Shown here in pieces: positions 7,474 to 14,788 of a stretch of 14,788 nucleotides of DNA (position 1 is the first letter of the stretch; every line of letters starts with the position of its first letter). The position numbers and the translations under genes are program-made. The notes under the pieces were generated by a model. It saw only the letters and a program-made list of their open reading frames with translations, searched no databases and was not told the origin of the DNA. Source of the stretch: CAYLLT01 sp964591605 (lineage in GTDB: Bacteria > Planctomycetota > Phycisphaerae > UBA1845 > PWPN01); the NCBI GenBank assembly GCA_964591605.1, contig CAZQEN010000183.1:1-14788 (forward strand), in the 5' to 3' direction.

Positions 7474-7620
7474 ACCACCACGGAGGCACAGAGAACACAG
7501 AGAAAGCGCTGGAATTCACGAGGAATCCAGGATATGACGACCTGCACTCCAGATGACTTCCCGATTTCGTGGGTCCGCTGTCAACAACCCTCTTCTCCGT
7601 GTGCTCAGTGTCTCCGTGGT
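7474..7620. repeat. Inverted-repeat intergenic element, second copy with CCACGGAGGCAC-type arms
   Basis: The left arm at 7477-7506 (ACCACGGAGGCACAGAGAAC and on) and the reverse complement of the right arm 7591-7620 (ACCACGGAGACACTGAGCAC and on) agree at about 24 of 30 bases. The arms are the same word as the outer arms of the element at 3181-3406, but the GAATGACGAA-type inner arms are absent and the interior (7507-7590) is unrelated. The element sits between two convergent genes, starting about 20 bp after one stop and ending about 38 bp before the other. A two-way transcription stop or a small mobile palindrome would both fit. Confidence 0.75.
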
Positions 7621-7658
7621 GCTTTCTCTTGATGCAACCGGCGGGCGAAGCGGCCGGC

Positions 7659-8765
7659 TCAGGGGATCGATGCTCCGCCGGGTAGTCCGGCGTTGGCCTG
7701 CTCGACGTAGGCGTGTCCCGTCACCGGCTGCGTGCCGCGCTGGCCGCTGACCGTACACAGACCCTCCCAATAGAGGTTCAACGTGCTGGCGCGGGCGTCG
7801 AGCTCCTGGTCGGGCTGCACCGCGGAGATGACCAGAATCAGCCCCGCGGAGGGAATGCGCACCTCCCAGGCGATGTCATACGCGATCCCCGTGTGCGGGC
7901 TGAGCCAGGTGGACAGGGGTTCAATCTTGAATTCGTCCGCGGCCAGCGAGACGGGCTCCCCCCCGGCCGGAACGTACGTCCCCATCGCGACGGGCTCGCC
8001 CCCCGCAGGGAACACGAACAGCATGATGTCGGTGCCATCGTCCAGCCGGATGCTCAGCCAGTCCCACGGCTGCCGGGGGTTTCGCAGATCCATTCCCCAC
8101 TGCCGATCGAACCAGAACTCCCCGGCCACCGCAACGGCGCTGCCATCCCGGACCAGCGTCCCTTCCGCCCGCATCCGCGGCCGTGAGTAGTAAAAGGATC
8201 TTCCGTTTGCCCCGTACGGCACGTATCCGTTTCCGCCGTGGAGCACCGGCCCCCGCTGGTCGGTCAGCGCAAGTTGCAGTTCGAAGCTGCCGTCACCCAT
8301 CATGCAGGCCAGTTCGTCCCTCCCGTCTCCGCCGCGCATGTGCACGATCGGGGTGTCGAGCTGGAATCCTTCCTGCGGCTGCGGAGGGTACGGCGCGGGC
8401 TCGATGAGCCGCACCTGGTCGTAGACGAAGGCTCCGCTCGACTCATCCAGGATCGAATAATGGGCGACCCACACGTCGGCCAGCAGCAGGAACGGCAGGG
8501 CCGGCATGTGGAAGATCACGGCCTCCACGCCGAAGACGGCCCGATCCTGCGTCTCGAGACGGCCGGTGTAGTACCACCACTCCGTCCCGCCGAAGCAGTG
8601 CGGTGATTCGTCCTGGGGCAGGCGCACCTGCGGATCAGAGGTGCTCGTCTCGTAGAGTGCGTCGGGACAGACGAGCGAGACCGCGCCGCAGCCGCCGACC
8701 ATCAACACAACCGGGATGAGCACGCGGGCCATGGACGATGGGAATGAGACGGTCATGGTGCCCAT
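7659..8765 (-). CDS. Lipocalin-like lipoprotein of the AttH/CrtC family (predicted secreted hydrolase group)
   Basis: The protein has 368 residues. After a basic start (ATG at 8765) comes a hydrophobic stretch VLIPVVLMVGGC with a lipobox-like VGGC at 23-26, so the mature protein is probably lipid-anchored at Cys 26. The family signature GGTEWWYYTGRL lies at 59-70, GEFWFDRQWGMD at 215-226, and a C-terminal block with YWEG at 332-335 and GHAYVEQ at 350-356. These match the two lipocalin-like halves of the AttH/carotenoid 1,2-hydratase (CrtC) group. Few members have a known reaction, and no carotenoid genes lie nearby, so carotenoid hydration should not be assumed. It contains two PAGGEPV segments about 12 residues apart (254-260 and 266-272). 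The gene stands alone: it converges with the dehydrogenase gene and diverges from the gene at 8965. Confidence 0.85.
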   Translation of the reverse strand: MGTMTVSFPSSMARVLIPVVLMVGGCGAVSLVCPDALYETSTSDPQVRLPQDESPHCFGGTEWWYYTGRLETQDRAVFGVEAVIFHMPALPFLLLADVWVAHYSILDESSGAFVYDQVRLIEPAPYPPQPQEGFQLDTPIVHMRGGDGRDELACMMGDGSFELQLALTDQRGPVLHGGNGYVPYGANGRSFYYSRPRMRAEGTLVRDGSAVAVAGEFWFDRQWGMDLRNPRQPWDWLSIRLDDGTDIMLFVFPAGGEPVAMGTYVPAGGEPVSLAADEFKIEPLSTWLSPHTGIAYDIAWEVRIPSAGLILVISAVQPDQELDARASTLNLYWEGLCTVSGQRGTQPVTGHAYVEQANAGLPGGASIP

Positions 8766-8894
8766 CGTGACGGCGTGAGCCTATTCGCACAAGCCGGCCG
8801 CAGTGACCTGTACCGGCGCGTCCGGCCACCAGGGGCAGGCCTTCCCCCGCGATTGTCTTGAAAACCCCGGCGATCTGGCATGATGCAAAGTGTC

Positions 8895-8923
8895 TTGCTC
8901 CCGACACCACCTGCTGGTATACT
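8895..8923 (+). promoter_or_regulatory. Sigma70-type promoter of the nested glycoside-hydrolase-like gene
   Basis: The -35 box TTGCTC (8895-8900) and the -10 box TATACT (8918-8923) are separated by exactly 17 bp. Transcription would begin near 8930, giving a leader of about 35 nt to the ATG at 8965. This is the best promoter seen in the window. It lies in the 199-bp gap between divergent genes and argues against the in-frame GTG at 8890, which would be upstream of the transcript start. Confidence 0.6.
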
Positions 8924-8964
8924 CAAAGAACGCGGAAAAAGCGCTTCATCTTTGGGATCAACAC

Positions 8965-11628
8965 ATGCGCCGCGCTCATTTCTGTCGGTTGGTTTCTGTG
9001 CTGGGGTCTCTCTCTCCGATCACCGTGCTTGCCTTTGTTGGTGTCAATGACAACTGCCCGGTGCCCACGCCTTATCCACCGGCCAGCGCAGGGGCCGGCG
9101 TCTGTTTCAACACGTCGATGGAGGGCGGTTTCACCGGCGGCGCAGCCAACCAGTGGACGCCATCCAAGGCGTCGATTCTGCCGGGGCAGGTGTTCTTCGC
9201 GGGCGGCGATCGTCCCTACGCGGGCTCCTACTCGCAGAAGCTCGATCTCCCGCAGCCCGACGGCTACGACGCCGACGCCGGCCTGTATCAGCAGATCTGG
9301 GTCGTTCCCGGCGGCACCTACACTTTGACCGCCAAAGTCTACCTGCACTTCACCGAGGAGACCTACGGCGGCGAGGACCTGGTTGCACGCATCGGGCTCA
9401 ACCCGTTCGGCGACGCCGATCTCAGCGGTTCCGGCATGGTCTGGTCGTTCCTCATCGGGAGTAAGGACCAGTGGATGACGGCCAGCGTCACCACGAAGGC
9501 CGCGCTATCGGTCATGACCATCTCACTCAAGGCGACGCGGAAGTTCCCCCAGCACGGTGACGGTGCATTGGCTTGGTTCGATGAGGTGACGTTCAGTGGT
9601 CCCATCCCGACCGGCACGCGCCCCGGCCCTGAGCCGGACCCGGTCGATCCTGAAACGTTGATTCCCTCCACGGTTGGGCCGAATTGGGTCACCAACCCGA
9701 GCTTCGAGGGCGCTTACAGCGGCCAGGGCATTGCGGAGGGGTGGAACGGCTGGTCCACGGTAGGCAGCGGGACCTGGCGGCGTTCTCAGCGCGTGGGAAA
9801 GGTCGGCGCGGGTCAGTACAGTTGCGGCGGTGCCGACAATCTGGCGGCGATGAGGTCCAAGACCATCCTTCTGATCGGCGGCGACCCTTTCACGGGCGCC
9901 AGCGGAACGTACGGCGATTCCGCCTATCTGGCGAGCACATATCCCGAACTCGAAAACACGATCTTCATCGGCCGGCCGTACATCGACTCGTACCAGGAGA
10001 CGTGGAAATCCGACCCCACCTACTGGGGAGCATGGCTGGCCGACCAATTGCACACCAGGCAACTCCAGTGGCCGCGAATCGACGCGTGGCAGTGCAATAA
10101 CGAGCCCGACTGGGGCGACACCTGGCAGCAGGTCGTGGCCATGGAGAAGGCCTTCGCCGAGCGGCTCCACTTCTGGGGTATGAAATCCTGTTCACTCAAC
10201 CTCTCCACCGGTTCACCGGGCAACATCTGGCGGATGGTGGACGAGACCTACGACCCGGCGTGCCGCGACCTCCTGACTGTCGCCGACTATCTGGGCCAGC
10301 ACTGCTACGGCGGGCCGGCCAACGATCTGATGGTCACCAACCAGATCGAGCCCGACTATTCGTGCAGCTTTGCGCTACGTCCGCGCAAGTTCAAGGACAT
10401 GTATGACCGGCGGGGATGGCGGTTCCCGCCGGTGATTGCGACGGAAGGCTCGACGTGGGGGCCCTGGCACGGCACGTTTTCACCGGCCACGATCGGCGCC
10501 GATCTCATGGCCATGGGCGATTACATGAACGCGAACCGGTGGTGGTGCGGCTACACCAACTTCGTGGTCGGTTCGCAGTGCATCGGCGGCTGGGAGGGCT
10601 GGGACATCGTCGGACAGGGAACCATCATCCCCGACGTGGCCAACTGGAACATGGATCATCCCGCCGATGCGATGGACGGCCTGTATTCACAGATGGTGGG
10701 TGCGGGGAAGGTGCATCCGCGGACGGCGCAGGAGTTGACGCCGGCCGGGCTGTTCAACGGCGGCATCAACCAGGCGATCAGCGGACTGACGCCCGGACAG
10801 ACCTACCTGCTCAAGTGCTGGATCAAGTACGAATTCCGCGGCGCCCAGCCGGCGCAACTTAAGTTCCATCTGGGGGTGGATGGCACCGGCCAGACATCCG
10901 ACCCGGCCGCCCCGACCATCGACTGGGGCGCCGACCAGATCGCCGGTAAAGCCCCTGTCCACGAGATCTTCAGCCACGTGTGGCGGACGTTCTCGACCTC
11001 GGGCTCTGCGGCGAGCATCTGGCTGCGGGCGAGCCAGGCGGTGGCCGACCCGTCCTTCATGTTCTACATCGATCAGGTCGAGGTCCGCGCGGTGGCCGGG
11101 GACAACCCGCTCATCGGCCTGCCCACCGGCCCGGTCCAGGTGGCCGCGGCACTGCACGCCGACCCGCCCGACGGCACATTCACCGTGTGCAACGCCGGCG
11201 TGGGCACCCTCAATTACTCGATCAGCGATGACGCCGGCTGGCTCTCGGTTTCACCGACGCAGGGCAGTCTTGCCAGCGGCTGCGACCAGATCACGATCGT
11301 GTACGACACGTCGGCACTGCCGCTGGGCTCCTACCCGGCCGCCATCACTGTCGCGGCGCCAGGCGCGTTGAACTCGCCGCAGATGCTCACGGTGCTGCTG
11401 GAGGTCAAGACGGCCAAGCCTGACTTCGACGTGGACGGCGACGTCGACCAGACCGATTTCGGAAAGTTCCAGCAGTGCCTGACCGGGCCGGGCATCGAAC
11501 AGAGCGCTGCGTCCTGCGAGAAGGCGCTCCTGGACGACGACAACGACGTCGATCCCATGGATGTGAACATCTTCCTGAACTGCTTCAGCGGCCCGGATCT
11601 CCCGGCCGACATCGGTTGTACGCCTTGA
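8965..11628 (+). CDS. Secreted multidomain glycoside-hydrolase-like protein with carbohydrate-binding, BACON-like and dockerin-like modules
   Basis: The protein has 887 residues from the ATG, placed downstream of the predicted promoter. MRRAHFCR plus a hydrophobic run forms a signal peptide. A jelly-roll carbohydrate-binding-like module follows (about 47-213, FNTSMEGGF to WFDEVTFSG), then a proline-rich linker. A second module starts at about 244 (NPSFEGAY). A barrel-like region (about 285-560) has WQCNNEPDWG (E380, likely acid/base), DYLGQHCYGG and PVIATEGSTWG (E494, likely nucleophile), the strand-4 and strand-7 glutamates of clan GH-A hydrolases. The rest of the second module comes after it (about 568-710, GLYSQ to FYIDQVEVRA). 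A BACON-like domain (about 730-813) and a dockerin-like EF-hand pair (about 820-880, DFDVDGDVDQTDFGKF) end the protein. It probably cleaves a polysaccharide outside the cytoplasm. I cannot name a GH family; loss of activity is possible. Confidence 0.8.
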   Translation: MRRAHFCRLVSVLGSLSPITVLAFVGVNDNCPVPTPYPPASAGAGVCFNTSMEGGFTGGAANQWTPSKASILPGQVFFAGGDRPYAGSYSQKLDLPQPDGYDADAGLYQQIWVVPGGTYTLTAKVYLHFTEETYGGEDLVARIGLNPFGDADLSGSGMVWSFLIGSKDQWMTASVTTKAALSVMTISLKATRKFPQHGDGALAWFDEVTFSGPIPTGTRPGPEPDPVDPETLIPSTVGPNWVTNPSFEGAYSGQGIAEGWNGWSTVGSGTWRRSQRVGKVGAGQYSCGGADNLAAMRSKTILLIGGDPFTGASGTYGDSAYLASTYPELENTIFIGRPYIDSYQETWKSDPTYWGAWLADQLHTRQLQWPRIDAWQCNNEPDWGDTWQQVVAMEKAFAERLHFWGMKSCSLNLSTGSPGNIWRMVDETYDPACRDLLTVADYLGQHCYGGPANDLMVTNQIEPDYSCSFALRPRKFKDMYDRRGWRFPPVIATEGSTWGPWHGTFSPATIGADLMAMGDYMNANRWWCGYTNFVVGSQCIGGWEGWDIVGQGTIIPDVANWNMDHPADAMDGLYSQMVGAGKVHPRTAQELTPAGLFNGGINQAISGLTPGQTYLLKCWIKYEFRGAQPAQLKFHLGVDGTGQTSDPAAPTIDWGADQIAGKAPVHEIFSHVWRTFSTSGSAASIWLRASQAVADPSFMFYIDQVEVRAVAGDNPLIGLPTGPVQVAAALHADPPDGTFTVCNAGVGTLNYSISDDAGWLSVSPTQGSLASGCDQITIVYDTSALPLGSYPAAITVAAPGALNSPQMLTVLLEVKTAKPDFDVDGDVDQTDFGKFQQCLTGPGIEQSAASCEKALLDDDNDVDPMDVNIFLNCFSGPDLPADIGCTP

Positions 11629-11667
11629 GCGTCTCAGTTTCGGCAACTTGTTTTTGAGAGGTCTCTC

Positions 11668-13449
11668 ATGTCGCGCAAAACCTGGCTCATCGTTCTGACG
11701 GGCGTTCTTTCGGTGCCCTCATCGGCGATCCTCGCGGCCACCACTGGCCTGTACGACGGCGTCGGCACGTACTCGGTCTTCGGGAACGTCGACAGCGGCG
11801 ACAACTACACGACCGGGCAGCAGTTCAATCCCTCGAATGCCGCGTCGTTGCCCAATGCCCTGCCCGCGACCGCCGTGTTCGACCGCGCGGCCCTGCATAT
11901 CGCGGTGGACCCCAACAAGCCGAACCTCGCAGACCCGGGTCTGTTCACGTTCCAGCTCCGGCTGTGGACGTGGAGCGGCGATTTCGCCACAACGGTCGGG
12001 CAGACGCCCATCGCCGACACGGGCGACGTGACGCTGCCGGGTGGCTTCGACGGATGGGCGGAACTCACCTTTGACCCGCAGCCCGCCAGCGGTACTTATC
12101 TCCTGGCGATCACGCGCAAGGCTCTGGCCGTTTCGGGCCAGTGGCGGCTTCAGCGCACCAGCTTCAACAGCAATGCGGCCGACAGTGTCGCCTGGCGCGG
12201 CAACGGGGGCTCGCCGACCTCGCCGAACGCCCAGGGCGACCGCGAGTTCGCCCTGCGGCTCCACTGGTTCGATCCGACGTGCGGCGCCACCGCCGTCGCG
12301 CGGGTGACCGGCCTGGGCGGCGCGGCGGGACAGACCGGGGATGCCGCGAAGGTGATCACGCTGATGGGGACGAACCTCGACACGATCACCGCCGCCAGCA
12401 TCGTCCGGCGGCACGTCAATGGCGTGTCCACCTCCATCTCCGCGGCAGGTTTGAGCATGGCGGCTCAGGATTTGCAGTTGACGTTTGACCTCAGCGGCGC
12501 CGAGGGCGGCGCATACGATCTGTCCCTTTCGCATCCCTGCGACCGCATCGCCAACGCGGAGGACGCGGTGCTGAACGATGCGGCGCTTGTGCCGCTCAAG
12601 CGATCGGTCGTCGTCTATCTGCCCACGCTGACCAACGGCAGTTTCGAAGACGCCTGGGATGGGTCGGTCACCAACGGCTTCTGCGGCGCCCCTCGTCAGG
12701 CCAACGGGCCGGAACCCCGGCACTGGGACCTGAGCCTCGACATGTCGTCCCTCCCGGGCGTGGGCGGCGCTTATCGGCGAGATGGCGACATCTACGTGAC
12801 CGGATGTACGGGAACGACACCCAGTGGCGGAGATGGGACGCACTACGCGTCCTTCCAGTTCAACGGCAATACCGGCTTCCCGTCGCGGACATCGGTCTTC
12901 CAGACGATCGCCGCCCCGAACGTCATCGGCCAGACCGTCCACCAGGGGATAGAGGCGCGGATTGCCTACCGGGTGTCACAGAGCATCGATCAGGCCGTCC
13001 TGCGGCTCCGGGATGGGACGCAGGCGGGCCCGGTGATCGCGTCGGCGAGCCTCGACTACTTCATCGGCGACCCGCTCCAGGACAGCCCCGCCGTCCTGGT
13101 GCCGGCGGGCTACGTCTTCACGTCCAACCCGCCGCTGCTCACGATCGAGTACGAATACAACACGACGACCGGTGGGAGCAGCCTGCACGCGTCGCATTTT
13201 GATCATCTTCGCCTGGTACCCGGCTGCTATCTGACGGCCGCCGACACTGACGGCGACAACGACGTGGATCTGGACGATTTCGCCGTGTTTCAGCGGTGTT
13301 ACTCGCCCGACGGCCCGATTCCGCAGGATCCCGCCTACTGCAAGTGCCTCGACAGCGATGCCAGCGGGACAATCAACGCGGAGGCGGATCTCAACGCATT
13401 CACGAACTGCGCGAGCCGCTCGAGCATCCCTTCACCCTGCAGCCCGTGA
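11668..13449 (+). CDS. Secreted protein with IPT/TIG-like, sandwich and dockerin-like modules, function unknown
   Basis: The 593-residue protein has a clear signal peptide (MSRKTWLIVLTGVLSVPSSA, cleavage near residue 23). GAGAGG at 11656-11661 is a good ribosome site six bases before the ATG. Residues about 25-200 look all-beta and resemble the lectin-like or discoidin-like segments that planctomycete secreted proteins place first. Residues about 205-310 carry an IPT/TIG-like pattern (VITLMGTNLDTITAASIV). A sandwich module starts with NGSFED (323-328) and runs to HFDHLRLVPGC. The end (526-593, DTDGDNDVDLDDFAVFQRC and CLDSDASGTINAEADL) is a pair of EF-hand, dockerin-like loops. No catalytic motif was found, so an adhesive or binding role is likely. 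It follows the previous gene by 39 bp without an obvious terminator and is probably cotranscribed. Confidence 0.78.
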   Translation: MSRKTWLIVLTGVLSVPSSAILAATTGLYDGVGTYSVFGNVDSGDNYTTGQQFNPSNAASLPNALPATAVFDRAALHIAVDPNKPNLADPGLFTFQLRLWTWSGDFATTVGQTPIADTGDVTLPGGFDGWAELTFDPQPASGTYLLAITRKALAVSGQWRLQRTSFNSNAADSVAWRGNGGSPTSPNAQGDREFALRLHWFDPTCGATAVARVTGLGGAAGQTGDAAKVITLMGTNLDTITAASIVRRHVNGVSTSISAAGLSMAAQDLQLTFDLSGAEGGAYDLSLSHPCDRIANAEDAVLNDAALVPLKRSVVVYLPTLTNGSFEDAWDGSVTNGFCGAPRQANGPEPRHWDLSLDMSSLPGVGGAYRRDGDIYVTGCTGTTPSGGDGTHYASFQFNGNTGFPSRTSVFQTIAAPNVIGQTVHQGIEARIAYRVSQSIDQAVLRLRDGTQAGPVIASASLDYFIGDPLQDSPAVLVPAGYVFTSNPPLLTIEYEYNTTTGGSSLHASHFDHLRLVPGCYLTAADTDGDNDVDLDDFAVFQRCYSPDGPIPQDPAYCKCLDSDASGTINAEADLNAFTNCASRSSIPSPCSP

Positions 13450-13505
13450 CGGGCAACACGGGCGCGAGGCATCGCTGGCCATCGGCGAAGAAGGCCACCG
13501 GATCG

Positions 13506-13526
13506 GACCTGCCGTTCGTTCAGGTC
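13506..13526. terminator. Weak hairpin between convergent genes
   Basis: GACCTG (13506-13511) and CAGGTC (13521-13526) form a perfect six-base stem around a nine-base loop, in the 75-bp gap between convergent stops and touching the - strand stop codon. There is no T-run on either side, so it is at best a weak or Rho-assisted stop signal. Chance is a real possibility. Confidence 0.25.
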
Positions 13527-14788
13527 AGTCCGCGCACGCCGGGTCGGCGATGAGGCCGGGGCCGTCGAGGCAGCGCTGCAGACGGCCGAAGTCGTCATGA
13601 TCCACGTCCTGATCGGCATCGAAGTCCGCGGCCTCACAGCCGGAGACCGGCGGACCCACGGCCGGACCGGTGACGCACGAGACAAACGTGTTGAAATCGA
13701 CCCGGTCCACATCGCGGTCTCGATCGAAGTCAGGTGCGGCCAGGCCGGTGGGCAGTCCCAGCGCCCACAGGACGCCCTGGTCGAAGAGTTGCCTGCCCGC
13801 CTCGGTCGTGGAGAGCCAACTGGTGTCCTCGATGAACAGGAACACGCGGCGGGCTTGAGCCAGCGCACCGCCGAGCAGGGTGGCGCCTGTCTCGGCCGCC
13901 ATCATCGCCGCTTCACCGGGCGCGCCGGCCCGCGTGGCCAGGATACTGACGCCGTTGCCGTACGGACCCAGGGCGACGCTCATCCGTGCGGCCGGATTGA
14001 ACACTGCCACCGTGCCCGCGGGCAGCCCGAGCGTCACCGGGTGCGTGTTGTTGAGAATGTTGATCGAGGTCACGCCGTCGACCGTCGTGGCATTTGATGC
14101 CAGCGGCTCACGCTCCGGGCGATTCAAGGCGCCCTCCCAGTAGAGGAGCGGAACGGGCAGGCTGGCGAACTCCCCGGCCACGTTGGCCGACGTGATGGTG
14201 GACGACGCGACGATCAGATCGTGCGTGGCCGCCAACTGGGCCCCGGTGGGGCGGTTGGCCGGTTCGTCATCGTACACGTCCACCGTCATCCCCATCCATC
14301 GCAGGTGCTCAGCGACGGCTGCATCCGATGCATTGGGGGGCAGGCTCCCGCCGATGAGCGCGACGCGGGGGAACACCCCCACGTGGATGAGCCGCTCTTT
14401 CCGGGTGATGCTCACGCCGCCGGCCGCGGTCACCCTCAGGCTCACGTCGTACAGCCCCGGGGCGCCGTACGTGTGAACCGGGTTCACCGCCGTGCTCGTG
14501 CTGCCGTCGCCGAAGTCCCACAGCCACGCCGTCGGCGACGGGGTGTTGGAGGTGTCGCTGAAGTGAACGGAGAGAGGGGCAGGGCCGCTTGACACGTCGT
14601 TCGCGAAACTGGCCGTCCCCACGAACTTGATCCGCAGGATGTTCGCCCCGCGATCGATGGGGGAGGAATAATCGACATCCTTATAGAGGTCACTGAAATA
14701 CAGCCCGTCGGGGCCGGCGGCCAGGGCCACCGCCGTGGCCTTTCCCGTGCCGCTGTAGACCGCCAGCGGCGTGGGCCCGCTGAGGCGG
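13525..14788 (-). CDS. Secreted multidomain protein: propeller end, PKD, ThuA-like domain, dockerin-like pair (C-terminal part)
   Basis: The gene runs in from beyond the right edge; the frame is open to the last base, so the GTG at 14730 is internal. Counting from the first visible codon (420 residues), residues 1-60 (SGTGKATAVALAAGPDGLYF, then ILRIKFVG) look like the last blades of a glucose/sorbosone-dehydrogenase-type beta-propeller. A PKD domain follows (about 66-134, with WDFGDG at 90-95). An alpha/beta domain (about 138-345, VALIGGSLPP, DLIVASSTITSANV, VPLLYWEGAL, RRVFLFIEDTSW) resembles ThuA/amidotransferase-like domains often attached to such proteins. The end (352-420) is a dockerin-like pair (PDFDRDRDVDRVDFNTF and ADFDADQDVDHDDFGRL). 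The whole protein is probably exported, though its signal peptide is out of view. It converges on the gene ending at 13449. Confidence 0.82.
   Translation of the reverse strand, partial: RLSGPTPLAVYSGTGKATAVALAAGPDGLYFSDLYKDVDYSSPIDRGANILRIKFVGTASFANDVSSGPAPLSVHFSDTSNTPSPTAWLWDFGDGSTSTAVNPVHTYGAPGLYDVSLRVTAAGGVSITRKERLIHVGVFPRVALIGGSLPPNASDAAVAEHLRWMGMTVDVYDDEPANRPTGAQLAATHDLIVASSTITSANVAGEFASLPVPLLYWEGALNRPEREPLASNATTVDGVTSINILNNTHPVTLGLPAGTVAVFNPAARMSVALGPYGNGVSILATRAGAPGEAAMMAAETGATLLGGALAQARRVFLFIEDTSWLSTTEAGRQLFDQGVLWALGLPTGLAAPDFDRDRDVDRVDFNTFVSCVTGPAVGPPVSGCEAADFDADQDVDHDDFGRLQRCLDGPGLIADPACAD

Noticed and set aside
8413..8700. Idea that the AttH/CrtC-like lipoprotein is a carotenoid hydratase
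   Set aside because: The family contains many non-carotenoid members, the protein appears to be a lipoprotein, and no carotenoid genes are in the window.
8890..8964. GTG at 8890 as the start of the hydrolase-like protein
   Set aside because: It would lie upstream of the predicted transcript start and would put 25 polar residues before the signal peptide.
11719..12942. A 407-codon open frame on the - strand
   Set aside because: It is antisense to a protein with a signal peptide and dockerin-like tail, and its translation shows no known motif.

Overview
The window is high-GC, densely coding DNA that looks planctomycete, probably of the Phycisphaerae type. Three observations support this: a very large PVC-type (Planctomycetes-Verrucomicrobia-Chlamydiae) membrane dehydrogenase fused to a c-type cytochrome; three neighbouring secreted proteins that end in the same cysteine-containing dockerin-like EF-hand pair; and intergenic inverted repeats of word families I associate with planctomycete genomes. 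The assignment rests on recognition of families, not on a search.

Left part (1-3152, + strand): a small catabolic cluster. It holds the C-terminal part of an aldehyde dehydrogenase of the succinate-semialdehyde dehydrogenase type, a D-2-hydroxyacid dehydrogenase-like protein that seems to lack the usual catalytic glutamate, and an enolase-superfamily sugar-acid dehydratase whose start overlaps the preceding stop (ATGA). Together they suggest oxidation and dehydration of a sugar acid to a keto-deoxy acid and then to a central metabolite. The substrate cannot be read from the sequence.

Middle part (3153-8765): an intergenic stretch of about 730 bp holds a nested inverted-repeat element, a short decayed coding remnant that begins exactly at the element's edge, and a second palindromic repeat. 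It is followed by a 1190-residue secreted protein (sandwich domain, PVC-type beta-propeller, HEAT region, cytochrome c). This gene converges with a lipoprotein of the AttH/CrtC lipocalin-like family. Another copy of the inverted-repeat element lies between the two convergent ends.

Right part (8766-14788): a well-formed sigma70-type promoter drives a secreted multidomain protein. Its glycoside-hydrolase-like barrel appears to be inserted inside a carbohydrate-binding jelly-roll, and it ends in BACON-like and dockerin-like modules. A second secreted dockerin-like protein follows 39 bp downstream. A third, partly in the window, converges on them from the - strand (propeller end, PKD, ThuA-like domain, dockerin-like pair). 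Carbohydrate depolymerisation outside the cytoplasm and sugar-acid breakdown inside it would fit together, but a functional link between the two halves is inference.

The most interesting items are the nested hydrolase-in-CBM architecture, the shared C-terminal EF-hand modules, the layered inverted-repeat elements with an adjacent gene remnant, and the atypical hydroxyacid dehydrogenase active site. I saw no tRNA, rRNA, CRISPR array, transposase or phage gene.
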